Shown: one piece after another, positions 1-11,905 of the stretch
Layout of the letters: each line of letters begins with the position of its first letter
Numbering within the stretch: the stretch's first letter is position 1
DNA from: Harmothoe impar
Lineage: Eukaryota; Annelida; Polychaeta; Phyllodocida; Polynoidae
Length of the DNA stretch: 64,000 nucleotides
Reading direction: 5' to 3'
Assembly (NCBI GenBank): GCA_947462335.1
Contig: OX381721.1
Span: 34,646,303 to 34,710,302, forward strand
The notes under the pieces: model-generated
What the model saw: only the letters and a program-made list of their open reading frames with translations
The model's database searches: none
What the model was told of the DNA's origin: nothing
Made by a program: the position numbers and the translations under genes

Positions 1-32
1 TGAGGAGTGTGGGTTCGAATCCCATCTTGGCA
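1..32 (+). tRNA. 3' end of a tRNA or tRNA-derived SINE, cut by the window edge
   Basis: The first 32 bases contain a T-arm (stem GTGGG with CCCAT around loop TTCGAAT, positions 9-25) followed by seven bases that would form the 3' acceptor strand. GGTTCGAATCC is a good polymerase III B box. The 5' half lies outside the window, so isotype and functionality cannot be judged. A second, opposite-strand B-box-like match lies near 125-140, which favours a tRNA-derived repeat over a single tRNA gene. Confidence 0.35.
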
Positions 33-183
33 CAATTGATGGTTCATTTTTTCACATTACATATTTAACCCATTTGAATCATAACTGCATCTACGGTATC
101 AATTGAGATACTGATTGAGTCACAGTGGGATTCGAACCAAATTTCTCCTGAGTGCTGATACTAGTACATAGTGGCAGAGCATA

Positions 184-470
184 CACAGAGAAGAGAAACA
201 GCGTCAATAGGGATTCCAGGTTGCCTCAAGAATGACTCCCCTCTCTAGGGGAGTCTAGGTTGCATAAGGGAGCCTAAGTGACTCTCCAGCTGACCTAAGG
301 GAGTCACCTGGGGAGTCATATAGCTCTCTGGGTCATATGACTCTCCCATGTGACTCCCTCGGGTCAGCTAGAGAGTCACCTAGGCTCCCTTAGGCGACCT
401 GGAACCCCCAAAAAGGGGAGTCATTCTGGAGGCAACCTGGACTCCCTTTTGATGCTGTTTCTTCTCTCTG
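184..470. mobile_element. Family A palindromic MITE, copy 1
   Basis: A nearly self-complementary element of about 290 bp, flanked by TA on both sides. It begins CACAGAGAAGAGAAACAG and ends with the inverted counterpart. Both halves carry runs of GGAGTC/GACTCC separated by CTAGG motifs, so the whole element can fold into one hairpin. No coding capacity. TA flanks and short CACAG ends suggest a Tc1/mariner-type non-autonomous element; that assignment is inferred. Confidence 0.75.
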
Positions 471-644
471 TATATAAGGTCCAGTGTAAATGTAGAGATA
501 TGAGTAAACCTCCAGACTGTAAATTAAAGTACAGTCGGGGCACGAGACTGGGGAGTTACAGTCTGGGCAATGTCAGCATTGATCAGGTGCACATAGATGC
601 CGACCGTACAGGTGGTGGCCGAATCTGAGCTTAGCCTACACTTA

Positions 645-1150
645 CACAGAGAAAAAGAGAGTCCGGGTTGCCCTCTCTGGGGGAGTCCAGGCTGCCCTCT
701 CTAGGGGAGTCCAGGTTGCCCTTTCTAGGGGAGTCCAGGTTGCCCTCTCTAGGGGAGTCCAGGCTGCCCTCTCTAGGGGAGTCAGGGTTGCCCCTTCTAG
801 GGGAGTCCAGGCTGCCCTCTCTAGGGGAGTCCAGGTTGCCCTTTCTAGGGGAGTCCAGGTTGCCCTCTCTAGGGGAGTCCAGGTTGCCCTCTCTAGGGGA
901 GTCCAGGCTGCCCGCTCCAGGGGAGTCCAGGTCGCCTAAGGGAGCCTAGGTGACTCTCTAGCTGACCTAAAGGAGTCACCTGGGGGAGTTATATAGCTGA
1001 TAACTCTCTGGGTCATATGACTCCCCCAGCAGACTCCCTGAGGTCAGCCAGAGACTCACCTAGGCTCCCTTAGGCGACCTGGACTCCCCTAAACAGGGGA
1101 GTCATTCTGGGGTCAACCTGGACCTTTTGACGCTGTTTCATCTCTCTGTT
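645..1150. mobile_element. Family A MITE, copy 2, enlarged by an internal tandem array
   Basis: Same TA-flanked termini and right half as the other family A copies. The left half has been expanded by about eleven copies of a 24-bp unit (668-931), so the element is 506 bp rather than about 290. The 93-codon open frame across the array (repeating PSLGESRL) exists because 24 is divisible by three and is not a gene. Confidence 0.7.
668..931. repeat. 24-bp minisatellite, about 11 units, inside a MITE
   Basis: Tandem units of the form CTCTCTAGGGGAGTCCAGG plus TTGCC (24 bp) with a few substitutions (CTT for CTC, GTCAGGG for GTCCAGG). The unit is a fragment of the family A left arm, so the array arose by local amplification inside that element. 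Confidence 0.85.
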
Positions 1151-1152
1151 TA

Positions 1153-3105
1153 GAACCGTAGATGTTATAAGCCCAGAGATTCTACCATATAGAGCTATGA
1201 CGTCACAGGGTGGTTACCAAGTAGCAAAGGGTGTTTGATCCAATCAGGTGTCAATTACTTTGTCTAATATTGACCTCACAATACTGCTGCCGGCTTCTTC
1301 TTTTTTTCAGGAATTTCAGTCTTACTTTGTACGACAGGTATTGAATGCACCATATGCAATAAGCAGGATGCACTAACCCATCCTTCAATACATTTTTTTC
1401 ATTCCGACCACTTCATCGAACACCACATAAAGCACAGCAATTAGAATAAGAAATTAGTTCCAAGCCTTGTATTGTCAACACAATGGGTCAATTTGTGGTT
1501 CAGAAGTCAAGTACTGGTGGGCGTTTAAGAGCCAGAGTGTAAAAACACATCCAAAGGGATAAATTGGTATTTTTGTGGTCTGATGGCGTGATTTCCAATC
1601 TCCATTAGCCCGGGGCGCAAATTAACCGGTAATTGTTTAATCCAATTAGGCCAGGCTGACACTGAAAGTGAGCCAACTCATCACCTAGAAGAGACAGCTG
1701 CGCCACTTTACCCCTGGTGAGCAAAGGAAGAACTTGGTGACGATGGCCTAGAGCTGTGGGGTTTGATACTAAGATGCTGGCTATATGATACATATGATTT
1801 ACATCAATATGAATCATTGCATCACCCAGTACATTTTTGGGTTCAGAGGCGAAATTCTGGAAGAATTCGGAAGGTAAATTCCCGTGCATAACCTTCGAAG
1901 CAAACTTCCAATGCCGGTTATACAATATTCACATTGTGAGTAATAAGAGGGTGGTTTTAGGAGTATAGTAGAGTACTAAAATGACAATCTTCAGACCCAG
2001 ATGCGGGTTATAGGGTTCTAACAAAGTTTGGGTGCTGTACAAGGTGCTGCATTGGAGCACCTTTAGGGTTGATTCAGGCAAAGTGGAACATACTCAGACT
2101 TGATGTAACATTCATACATTTGGTATGAATAGAAAATGTCAAACACATCAAATGGGCTCAGTATTTATTCCTTTAAACAAAATTATAAAAAGGATTTGAA
2201 ATACCTAACAAAAGTAGCCTAAATAGCCCATTTCTCAGAGATGCCATTTCAAAATTGAAACGTACTACTATATACTTGTATTTTTGATAAAGTGGGACAT
2301 TTGGTTCATGTGAAGTGGGACAAATGATAAGAATTGACCCCCATGCTATATAATCCATATGACAAAAATACTAGATGTTAATTTCTGAAGGTGAGATATA
2401 TATGTGAAGTGGGTCAATATATATCAAATACCGATTCTAAATCAATTTACTACAGATTTTCACCATTCAACATCATCATCTATGGTAAAAAATCATTGAA
2501 GGCAAGAAATCTCATGATGATTGTCTAAATTATGATTGAAGCCAATGGTTTCACTCACCTAAATAATAAGCATGACTGAAGTCACGAGATGAACCACAAT
2601 CTGGATCACTAACAAAGCCCTATTCTAGCTATTATACTTAATAATTTGGTATTATTTACACAACTAAGTATTGTAATGATATTTGCTATGATATTTCTTC
2701 TCATAATAAATCAAAATATAGGCATATCGGGTAATGCTACATCTGAGAGATGGGATTAATATAGTGTCCTACTTATAGGAAATAACACGAAGCCTAGGTA
2801 AGAATAACGAGGAGGTAGTTGTTTCCCGTGGCGACTACAAATAACACGAAGCCTTGCGTCGTAATGGTGTATCTAAAGAGTCTAACTGTGATAGGAAACA
2901 ATATCCATGTGAAAACATCCCATTACTTACAACCAAACAGATTAATCCGCAGCTAATCCTTGGATTATCCCCTGTTTGTCCGCGCGGGTGGGGCCTGGAG
3001 GGGGGTGTTAATCTCAGGTGTATCAGTGACTGATAGGGACAGATAGCCAGGTATATACTCCCCCTACTGTACAAAGGAGTAAACAGTAAACAGCCTCCAT
3101 ATAGG
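1153..3105. other. No gene recognised
   Basis: AT-rich sequence with short unconvincing frames only. A 14-bp direct repeat (AATAACACGAAGCC) occurs near 2784 and 2840. I see no splice-bounded exon, RNA gene or complete transposon here. Confidence 0.5.
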
Positions 3106-3479
3106 GCTCAGTCTCATGAGTTTGTAACAATTGAAACGTCTTTGACCCGGTGTAGTCTTTGACCGGGTGTAGTCTTTGACCGGGTGTAGTCTTTGACCGG
3201 GTGTAGTCTTTGACCGGGGAGTGATGAGATGGAATGTATGAGGCCTTTATAGTAAGGAAATCGTAAGGAAATCGGTGAAATACTGCAATAATATGTTAAT
3301 ACACGTTTATTCGAAACATAAGTAGAATTTTATATACTGAGCTTACTATGCACAGTGCAGCTGTTTAAACTCAAAATTATATATAAAGTGACGTCTTTGA
3401 CTGGTCAAAAACTACACTCGGTCAAAGACTACACCAAGTCAAAGACCTTTCAATTGTTACAATCTCATGAGACACAGCC
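3106..3479. mobile_element. Family D foldback element, copy 1
   Basis: Terminal inverted repeats of roughly 38 bp: the left end reads CTCATGAGTTTGTAACAATT and the right end carries AATTGTTACAATCTCATGAG. Just inside the left end lies an array of about five 17-bp units (GTGTAGTCTTTGACCGG); diverged inverse units lie inside the right end. Non-coding. Copies at 62069-62374 and, in part, 15299-15735 share ends and unit. Confidence 0.65.
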
Positions 3480-3554
3480 ATAGGGGTAGTACCATATCTC
3501 ACCATTTACTGGTCATAGACCTGTCCTGAATGCTGCCCTGAATAGTTACGGTAT

Positions 3555-3593
3555 GTAACTCTCAGATGGGGCCGGGGCCTGTCTGAGAGTTAC
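3555..3593. repeat. 12-bp perfect hairpin
   Basis: GTAACTCTCAGA (3555-3566) is the exact reverse complement of TCTGAGAGTTAC (3582-3593), with a 15-nt GC-rich loop. Function unknown; no T-run follows, so it is not a polymerase III terminator. Confidence 0.6.
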
Positions 3594-4007
3594 GGATAGA
3601 AGGGTCAGTTTACTACTGGTTTTGCTTATCCTAACATGTCATGTTGATTTCTCCAACCAATCAAGAGAGACCATGAGTGGCCCTTTATCCTACTTATAGG
3701 GCCTGAATTGGGTGAGGCGAAATGTACAACTAGGTAATTATAACCATGTCTAGACCAATCAACAGGGGTTCCTAGAGGCTGTAGATCGTTTGCCTCTAGG
3801 GTAAAGGCACCCGTTTCGGACGCTCCTGGTCTAGGAAGAGGTGACTACTTTTGGTTGTTGAAATTCACACCCTTAAGAGATACCTATCCTAGAATGGGTT
3901 ACACCAGTGGACACATATCGTCTGAGAGCTTATATTTATGAGGGAATTGTGGTCGATTTCATCATTTAAGTATAGGTAATTCACCATGTAATATGCTAAT
4001 TTCAAAA

Positions 4008-4635
4008 CATCAAACTGCACCTAAAGCCGGACACCTCATGCCAGAAATGACCCTAGAGTCGGACACTTTGTGCTTCCATTGTTTACATAGGTTTTCTTCA
4101 TTTTTGGGGGTTTGCTTCTTCTTTGAGGTTGACTTCTTCTTCCCATCTTCTTTTTTTTTCTGTTTCCTTCCTACGCTTTTTGTTGTTTCCAAAAAGATTG
4201 TCTGCTAAAAGTTGTCAGAGCCTATTGGTGTATTTCTTTCTGCCAATTATACGCATCAGTTCACTGTAGGTAAGTTTGGTAAATGTGCATATATAAATGG
4301 TTGTGCAAATGCAGCTGTTCCAAAGAATGTACGTTTGTCATGGCAACAAAGTCTTTATTTTCAAAATAGATGCATTATAGCCTACGTACATGTCAGCTAT
4401 AAATATTACGCCTTAGGCGTATTGATTCCTGGTGATGTGTGTAGGGATACCATGAAGGGACAATTACTTCTGTGGACCACTGATTGACTCTGGTATGTTA
4501 ACTTATAGACTATCCCTAAATATTATTTGGAAGTGTTGATATCAACAGCAGAGGGGGTCTGACCAGCTTGACTTAGTTGCATTTTCTGTCCGACTCTGGG
4601 TGTAATTAGTGTCCGACTTTAGGTGTAATTTGATG
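4008..4635. mobile_element. Inverted-repeat element with CCGGACAC/GTGTCCGAC ends
   Basis: The left end (CATCAAACTGCACCTAAAGC from 4008) is matched in inverse by the right end ending TTACACC.AAATTTGATG-type sequence at 4610-4635, giving inverted repeats of about 27 bp with a few mismatches. The interior has a long pyrimidine-rich stretch (4120-4165) that generates two overlapping chance frames. A further pair of GTGTCCGACT motifs at 4984-5022 suggests a fragment of a second copy. Confidence 0.5.
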
Positions 4636-5022
4636 GTGCTGTGGAGTGGCTTCTAACAATGCACTATGGGTAATGCATTTGTATGTATTGACGTTCACTA
4701 TTGCCAAAAATGCATACAATGCTATTATTATACTTTGAAATGATATAACTAAAACGGGGAAGCCATAACAGACAGAATAAGTAAACTAGATTTCCCATTT
4801 CCCTGTGAAATTTATGTTCAGTATATGGCAAGAACACCCTGTGTTCAAGCAGTCATAGGACCCTGCAGATGGTGAGTTATGTGTGGTATACTGTGTTTGT
4901 CAGAAGGAAAAACACTTCAACTGTCATATTTAGCTGGCGTGATAGATGAATAGTTCATATCAACTATGTAATTCAAGGCCAATGGTGTCCGACTCAAGGT
5001 GTCTGTCCGACTCAGGGTGCAT

Positions 5023-6383
5023 TTACCCTATACAGATTACCTCCATCAAAGTGCCTCAATGTGTAGAAATGAAATAACATCTATAATTCAATTTATGAAT
5101 CAACTATATTATACATACATAAGATACCACACATGCATTTTTAAGTTTGTATAGTATATAATAAAGTCAGGAGAATGCGAGGCAGTTTCACCTCGCAAAC
5201 GGTACTTATCTTCCAAAAGCTTTTTAGACTCTTATATCCTATACCCACAACGATAGTGCCCGTGGATATTGCAGGCTATACTAGCCCTGAATAAAATCGT
5301 GACCTGTAGGCTCCCTTGGACAAATATATCTTTTTTCCCTTTTTAAAGATAATTTAACCTCTATTTGCCCTTTTTTTTAAATCATGTTACGCCGATTCCT
5401 TCGGTCACTGTAAAATGCATCAATCAAAATAACAGAAAGGTAGATAAAGGTAAACCGGGATGTAGAGTAAGGGGTGGGCAGCTGTCGCCATGTCGCCAAA
5501 AAGTGGCGACCATGGCCATGAAATTGGCGACAATGATCCCAAGCTGATTTCCTAATCTAAAGCTTTTCCCCCTACACCCCCTGAAATTGCTGCTATGGGT
5601 TGTTGAACTTGTTGTCTCCTGGTGTTTTCTCTTTGCCTTCTTTATTTGATATCAAAAGCAAATTTTGCGTCCATTAGTGTTCTGAATTTGACCTTAAACG
5701 TATGAAAATCCCCTCATTTGTATATACAATCACATCACATTTTTAACTGGGAGAAAGAGGCACATAATTTCCGCGCATCTTTTTGATCGCTTGGCTGCAG
5801 CCAATCCTACATTGGCTCTAGGGTTTTCACATATATGCCTACCCCTGACTACTGTGTAGGGGGAAAGGAAGATCACATAACTGTCATAAGCTTAATTCTC
5901 ATATTCAAACAGTTTCTACAACGATCGGTGTGGCCCTCAAACTATTGAGACATATTTAAAAAGGCAGCAACTTCTAATTGAGCTGTGATATTAATACTCA
6001 GTATAGGAAATTCTGGTATAAAATACATATTAGCCTGCTCCGTCTAAAGTATAAGCATGGGCAATATACCAGTTGCAATCAGTAGGCCCATATGCTCGGG
6101 CTTATCAACGCGGAAATGCAATATATGTTAGTTGATATTATCTCTGAACTATTTATCAATATTCTCCTAATAAAACTTGTATTTTTTCCTTTTCCGGTGT
6201 TGCATTAATGCAGCTTTCCCGTAGTTAATTGTTGTAGAAAACGGTAATTACATTAACTGCAAAAACATACAGAAACAATTTAAATCTGAAATCAGAATTA
6301 ATTTCGCTTTGGCTATGTGGAGAATTTGTCATGCCAGTGAATCCCTTTGTGAGAAATTAATGAAAAGGGCATGTATAAGTATA
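5023..6383. other. No gene recognised
   Basis: AT-rich non-coding sequence. A short cluster of GGCGAC/GTCGCC motifs lies at about 5480-5540. Nothing gene-like is visible on either strand. Confidence 0.5.
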
Positions 6384-6921
6384 TTAACCCTTTAACGGTT
6401 GCTTAGCATCCAGTGTGGTATGCCCTTAGGTGTCATGATGCATTCAGGCAGCCATGGTGAATCACTCACCTGGGCTACATTCATGCAAGAGGCCAACGAT
6501 TGGTCGCCTTAAACCCGCAGTTCTTACTGCACGTGCAGTAACAGTCAGAGCGCAGTCGGGATAGGTACTCAGCCGTATATATAGGTGCGCTGGGCCTTTA
6601 AACCATGAGTGTAGCCGTAGCGAATTACTCACCAAGGCAGCATTCATGCATTATGCCGACAAAAGACATATTAAATAAAAGCCGGCATTATATGTTTAAC
6701 CAAGGACGGCATAGTGCATTAACGCATCATGCCTTGGTCGTCATGATGCTTAAATGCAGCCCTGACTGGCTGCATTCATGCATCATGCTGACCCCATGGG
6801 TTCGAAACACTCCCGAAGGGTCGCTGCCAATGTAGCACCAGCGAGTTCCTCGCCGGGGCTGCATTGGTGCATTATGACAACAAATGTCATCTTTTATCGA
6901 CATCCGTCCTTAAAGGGTTAA
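6384..6921. mobile_element. Family C MITE (TTAA-flanked), long copy
   Basis: Bounded by TTAA at both ends (6384-6387 and 6918-6921), with inverted termini CCCTTTAA... and ...TTAAAGGG. The interior is a patchwork of ATGCATCATG-type palindromes and GCAGCCCTGGC/ACTCACCAGGGC motifs that recur throughout the window. TTAA targets with CCC-starting ends are typical of piggyBac-type elements; assignment here is by that similarity only. At 538 bp it is about twice the size of the compact copy at 11106. Confidence 0.65.
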
Positions 6922-7799
6922 CCCAGATTGCGTACAGCAATGTAATTAAGCATTAGTTAGCACCTAGTTACTCCAGACGTAAACTGCTCTATTTATCAGA
7001 GGTATAGCCAGAGTAATAATAGATGAAATGGGCATTAGCAGCTATTACTGTCATGTCTTATCAGAATTAAGTTACTTACATCAAAATAAACCTGAACATC
7101 ATCCACACAAAGCACCATGCAATAGGTAATTATCATTCTGTCTTAACATTGTGTTTTAAACGTTAAGTTGTCATTATTCATTAATAAAGACATTGGTCTA
7201 GTTAATCGCCTGTCTTGTCTGGGTGGCCCTATAGAATCAACCTTGAAGGATTAGACTCATGGGTCAAAATCCAGGGGAGTAAACTGAATCACTTATTGGA
7301 TTCAGTCATGCCGTCGGAATACCCTTTTACGAAAAACAGATGAACTCTCTTCCTAGCTCTGCCAGTCACATTTTTGAGAATACATATGTTGTCTTTTTTC
7401 AAAATTAATGTTGAATCACATGCTTGTTGAAGTCTATCTATAGACATCATCAACTGATTTAGGTTCTAGCCAGTATATATGTTTCCGGTTAGAAATACAG
7501 AAAAAAATCCTGAGAATATCGGTATAGTAGGGGGTAAAGTGAGCAGTAATAGAAAATACCGCAGGTCTGAAATGACTATATAGACAGAGCTGCACGCTAA
7601 AGTGACTGAGTCTGTGGTTATTGCAAGAGTGGCAGTACGGCCCTAGCACCACGAGTGCAATAACCATGGACGAGGGCACTTTTAAGTGACGCTCTGTATT
7701 TATTTCAGGGTTTATGGATGTAAAATAGATCTACAGTCCATGTTTGTTTTCTTCCGCGGTGTTTCTTTACTTCCACGGTGTTTTGTTAACTTCCGTTAT

Positions 7800-7832
7800 G
7801 CCGCCATTTTGAATTCCGCGCATGTCACGTGA
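7800..7832. promoter_or_regulatory. YY1-like and E-box-like motifs, possible orphan promoter
   Basis: GCCGCCATTTTG (7800-7811) equals the inverse of the YY1 consensus, and TCACGTGA (7825-7832) is a USF/MYC-type E box 13 bp away. This pairing is common at animal TATA-less promoters, but no coding exon is visible next to it, so it may be fortuitous. Confidence 0.2.
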
Positions 7833-8129
7833 TCCTCGGTAGCCTAGCTAGCGACGTTATGGCGACCCCATGGCGACCCCTGGCGACCCCTGAGAGCGTG
7901 CAATACGACCAGAGCGTGCAATACAACCGAGGGTTATTGCACGCTTCACTCGCATATGGCACTCCCATAGGATTAACCTTGATAGATCGTATTCACCATG
8001 AAATAAAACAGGCTAGCTGCGAGTGTGATGGACCCAAGATGACCTGTCACCAGCTGGTCACAACATCTATTACTCCTCTTATATCCATGAGGTACTGACA
8101 ATGAGAGTAAAACATGAGAACATGCACGT

Positions 8130-8336
8130 GTACCACTGGTGTAGGGTAGACTGCCCATGAGATGACTAGCTGGTCTGTCTCAATGAGGGGGCCAATATTC
8201 CACAGGGCTATCATCTTCAGGGCCAATTGTGATAGGGCCTATTGTCCACAGGGCTTCTGATCCGTGTACCAGTCAACTCAAGGTAGCAACAGACTAGCTA
8301 GTCATCTCATGGGCAGTCTACCCTACATGTACATGC
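8130..8336. mobile_element. Small inverted-repeat MITE
   Basis: An almost perfect inverted repeat: GTAGGGTAGACTGCCCATGA (8141) followed by GATGACTAGCTGGTCTG is repeated in inverse ending at about 8326. Arms are about 38 bp around a roughly 105-bp centre. Alternating ATGCATGTGTGCATGC follows at 8331-8360. Confidence 0.6.
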
Positions 8337-8419
8337 ATGTGTGCATGCACATGTGCATGCTTCACGCTCATGCACACATTTCAGTACTTTGGCAAATGTA
8401 TAGGAGAGAAATAGACAAG

Positions 8420-8482
8420 AGTTCACCACTGAGTGTTATCGCACGACCCAAGGTCGGGTCAGATAACCCTTAGTGGTGAACT
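8420..8482. repeat. Inverted repeat, 63 bp
   Basis: AGTTCACCACT (8420-8430) pairs with AGTGGTGAACT (8472-8482), and inner GTTATC/GATAAC and CGACCCAAGGTCGG segments extend the pairing. Looks like a compact foldback; role unknown. Confidence 0.5.
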
Positions 8483-8639
8483 GTTTTCGTGAACCTTCGT
8501 GTTTATGATGTAATTATGAACTAAACCAATCAAAATAACATTTTTAAGTTGAGGAACGAATCGTTATGTTCAGTTTAAGTAATTTGATTTGATAAGCTCC
8601 AAGTTCATGAGACACTGAGGACGGTCAGCCACCCAGGAG

Positions 8640-8800
8640 TGTGCACTCTAAGAACGGTGTGTTACGTTTACACACTGATCAACACGCTTTTCTGCAGCCA
8701 CTTTTAACACACACTTTGGTGTAACACACCACACACCACACACCCTTTGCCAAAAGTGTGTTGAACTCAAAAGTGTGTTGCAAATTTGTGTGTTGATAGG
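8640..8800. mobile_element. Repeat rich in GTGTGTTA/TAACACAC (family E)
   Basis: Multiple facing copies of GTGTGTT and AACACAC within 160 bp, beginning at about AGAACGGTGTGTTACG. A related fragment with AGAGTGTGTAGTGTGTTAC lies at 20845-20955 next to a family B element, so this is a dispersed repeat. Confidence 0.4.
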
Positions 8801-8978
8801 CTAGACAACTGCCTCTGAAGAAAATCGATGTGTCATTACTCTGATAAGCTTACACATAAATCCTATACAAACACAGTAGTAGGTGCTATCAATAATACGA
8901 AGAAACTATTTAGCAGTCAAGCACAGATGGTGCTTAGAACCCTGTGTGTGTATATAGATCTATAAAAACAGGCCTAGA

Positions 8979-9022
8979 TATTTGGATATATGTATATATG
9001 TAAATACATATATATATATATG

Positions 9023-9086
<64 letters not shown>
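8979..9086. repeat. (TA)n microsatellite
   Basis: Alternating TA with scattered TG steps, becoming pure TA for about 50 bp at the right. The overlapping frames made of I and Y codons on both strands are artefacts of this repeat. Confidence 0.95.
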
Positions 9087-9087
<1 letters not shown>

Positions 9088-9469
9088 AATCGTTGGGTAT
9101 TTCTTTGTTGTAGATGTTTGCTTTGTAGTAATATCATTATTCATGCACAAAGTGCATTTACTTTTATCTTCCTATTCTCCTGTTTTGCAAGGCTGACTTT
9201 GATGTCCCGATCCTTTAGATCTCTGTCCAGTGTTTTGACACCAGCGCTGCTAACTTTCTAGTTTCCTGTATATTTAGCCTTAAAGGGATGTCCCAGTGTC
9301 TAGGCCAGTGCCATGGTGTTTCTTTCCTGAACTAGTTTTTGAATGGTGCTGCCACCTAGGACTATATGTGGGTACTTATGGTTGATGGGTAGTTACGCCA
9401 TATAGTATAAAAAATTGGGTTACCAGACCTATAATTTTTTGCATTTTAGTTACCACCTAAAGGACTTTT

Positions 9470-9541
9470 TGAAAGGGCGGGATTTGAACCAGCAATCTTT
9501 GGATCTAAAGCCCAGTGCCCTATGACCAGAGCTAGATTGGC
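9470..9541 (-). tRNA. tRNA-like sequence, probably a SINE head
   Basis: On the minus strand a GCTGGTTCAAATCCCGC segment fits a T-arm with a B box, preceded by an anticodon-arm-like stretch and an A-box-like TGGTCATAGGGCACTGG. The T stem has a mismatch and no clear acceptor pairing is visible, so a degenerate tRNA-derived repeat is more likely than a working tRNA gene. Confidence 0.3.
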
Positions 9542-10321
9542 AGGTGATGCTTGAACCTCTTAGTATGTTAGTGTTATTCAGACAGAGATGGGCCAAAGAA
9601 CTAGGACTTTCTTTTACAGTTTTTTTTAAAATTCTGCTGTGAATCTTATCTCTTCCTATGACTACCTAGTTCTTGTTTGTCTGTGTTGTCCACGTCTATC
9701 TATCACTCTTGTCTGATGGTTTCACACAATTTTCATTTTTATTTAATTTACCTTTTAATTACAACCCTCACCACCCAGTTCTCATCCAAGTTTCCCCAAC
9801 GCAAACCAGTTGCTGAGTGAAGTCGAGTGTGAATATGAAACCGTGTCGCGCATGCAATGAGCTAGAGAAAATATGCATATCTACAAAGTTTGCTGATCCA
9901 TAATTTCTTGAAATATGAATTTAGCTTGCTCAGGATCCACGTTTGGTCACCAGCAAAAAAGGGGGGAAAAGTGCCTTTGTCATATTTGTCATGGCTTCGT
10001 GATGAAAAACAAGTATATGTTATTTGGAGTGGCCTAAACCTGAATGTATTGTACTGTTATACCACTAGTGTGAAATTTGGTGATAGCTGAAATGAACGGC
10101 TAAGCCATTTTTAAACCCACTTTGAGGTGTTATATTTGGATTCATGAAAATCATTGAATACACATATAAACTCAAACTTGTGCTAGACGCAATACATGCC
10201 CACCCAAGCTGGCACCCACCCACCCATACCTGACACTGATTAGGGACTCCAGTAAGGGAGTCACTTGACTCACTTAAATTTTGTCTCTATGTTGGCATCG
10301 ACACCACAGTAATTTGGGAAT

Positions 10322-10504
10322 ACCGTACCGTCAAGAATTAGCGCCGGGGCGCTCTTCAATTTGGCAGGGCCATTACACCCAAGATAGGCACTTATCTAAG
10401 ATCATATTTCAGTGCTTAAGGAGTACTTCAAGACCCCTATACCTCTTGCGCTTATACAAGACAGGCGCTCTTTCAAAACCGGCGCTTTATCTGGACGGTA
10501 CGGT
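10322..10504. mobile_element. Short MITE with ACCGTACCGTC ends
   Basis: Perfect 11-bp inverted ends (ACCGTACCGTC at 10322-10332, its reverse complement at 10494-10504), with a second inner pair around AGCGCCGG. Length 183 bp, non-coding, single copy in the window. Confidence 0.6.
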
Positions 10505-10734
10505 GGACTGATTTAACCTTGGTGCGTGGGAGATTTGTACCCACTACAATGGGTGCTGAAACATTCATGTTTTACGGTTTGTCGTTAGATCCTCCATTAT
10601 AGGCCGTACATGTGATACAGTTAGGGAAAGTGCCTTCTCTACTCTGCTGTATTTTTCTCACCCTACCCCACATCCATTAAACCCTATAAGGGTGAATAGT
10701 GCTATGATTGTTATTTGGTGCATGAATGCATCCC

Positions 10735-10910
10735 TAGTAAGTAACCTGCTGCATTGATGCATCATGCTGATCCCACAGGCTTGATACCCTCTCACCGGGT
10801 TGGCATGATGCTTCAATGCAGCACTGGTGAACTACTCATCATTGCTGTATCATGTGTTGTGCCTTGAGGCATCATGCTGCTCTGTAAGGGCTTACCACGT
10901 GACATGCATT
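10735..10910. repeat. Family C fragment
   Basis: GCTGCATTGATGCATCATGC and related motifs, without recognisable TTAA-CCCTTT termini. Truncated or eroded copy of the TTAA-type MITE. Confidence 0.45.
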
Positions 10911-11105
10911 AATGATTAGTTACCACGTCTCGCCACCAGAGGGACAGAGATGATGACATCTCTCTAACTGCCTCTGAATGCCCTTGCAGCTTGGTGAGAG
11001 GTTGCTACATTGGTGATGCCTCACCCTGACAAGGGCCTCACTGTCCTACCACCATTACACCATAACACGGGGTTATAGTCTACTGTCACATCCCTCCCTC
11101 TGTTG

Positions 11106-11356
11106 TTAACCCTTTAAGGACGGCATGATGCCTTAATGCATCATGTCATTGGTCGTCATGATGCATGAATGCAGCCCTGGCGGGTAACTTGCCAATGCTG
11201 CATTCAAGCATCATGTCGACCCTATGGCGTTGAGACACTCCCGAAGGGTTGGCATGATGCACCAATGCAGCACTGGCGAGTTACTCACCGGGGCTGCAAT
11301 GGTGCATCATGACGACAAGTGTCATCTTTTAGCGACATCCATTTTTAAAGGGTTAA
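11106..11356. mobile_element. Family C MITE, compact complete copy
   Basis: The cleanest copy: TTAA at 11106-11109 and 11353-11356, termini CCCTTTAAGGACGGCATGATG on the left and an inverse TTTAAAGGG on the right, 251 bp overall. The interior holds several ATGCATCATG palindromes and CCTGGCG/CTCACCGGGG motifs. No ORF of significance. Confidence 0.75.
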
Positions 11357-11360
11357 GGGA

Positions 11361-11754
11361 TTAAACCTTTAGGAACACCATGTTGCATAAAGGGGACATT
11401 TTTTGTCATGGGGCACCAACGTAGCCCCATTGAGTAACTCACTAGTGCTGCATTGGTGCATCACCCCTTCAGGAGTGTATCGGCGCAGTAGGGTTGACAG
11501 GAAGCAGCTCTGGGAAGTTACTCACCAGACTGCATTCATTCATCATCAAGGGCATGATGAATAAATGTTTTATGAGGCCCTTAAGTCTTCGGATATCTCT
11601 AAAATATAAAAGACATATGTCGTCATGATGCACCAATGCAGCCCCAACGAGTAGCTCGCTGGTGCTGACACGTTACTTACTAGGGTTGCATTCATGCATC
11701 ATGACAATCAAGGGCATGATGCATTAAGGCATGAAGCCGTCCTTAAAGGGTTAA
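11361..11754. mobile_element. Family C MITE, adjacent copy
   Basis: Starts at TTAA 11361-11364, only four bases after the previous copy ends, and finishes GCCGTCCTTAAAGGG-TTAA at 11751-11754. The left terminus is degenerate (ACCTTTAGGAAC). Two head-to-tail copies this close could reflect a preference for TTAA sites left by earlier insertions. Confidence 0.65.
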
Positions 11755-11905
11755 ATGGTTATGTCAAACCATGCTCTATTGTAATAGAAGCCGATGGTGG
11801 AACCAAAAGAAATAAACCCCCTGCGTTTCAAAATGCTCCTATGATAGAGACTCATGCGGAGAGAAAGCATTTCTGCTTTCAAAGCATTAATTATATTTGC
11901 AATAT

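Noticed and set aside
668..949. 93-codon frame of repeated PSLGESRL
   Set aside because: It is the translation of a 24-bp minisatellite inside a MITE; it has no context of a gene.
3135..3220. CRISPR-like regular repeats
   Set aside because: 17-bp units with no spacers; part of a foldback transposon.
9470..9541. Functional tRNA gene
   Set aside because: A mismatch in the T stem and no acceptor-stem pairing that I can find; kept only as a tRNA-like repeat.
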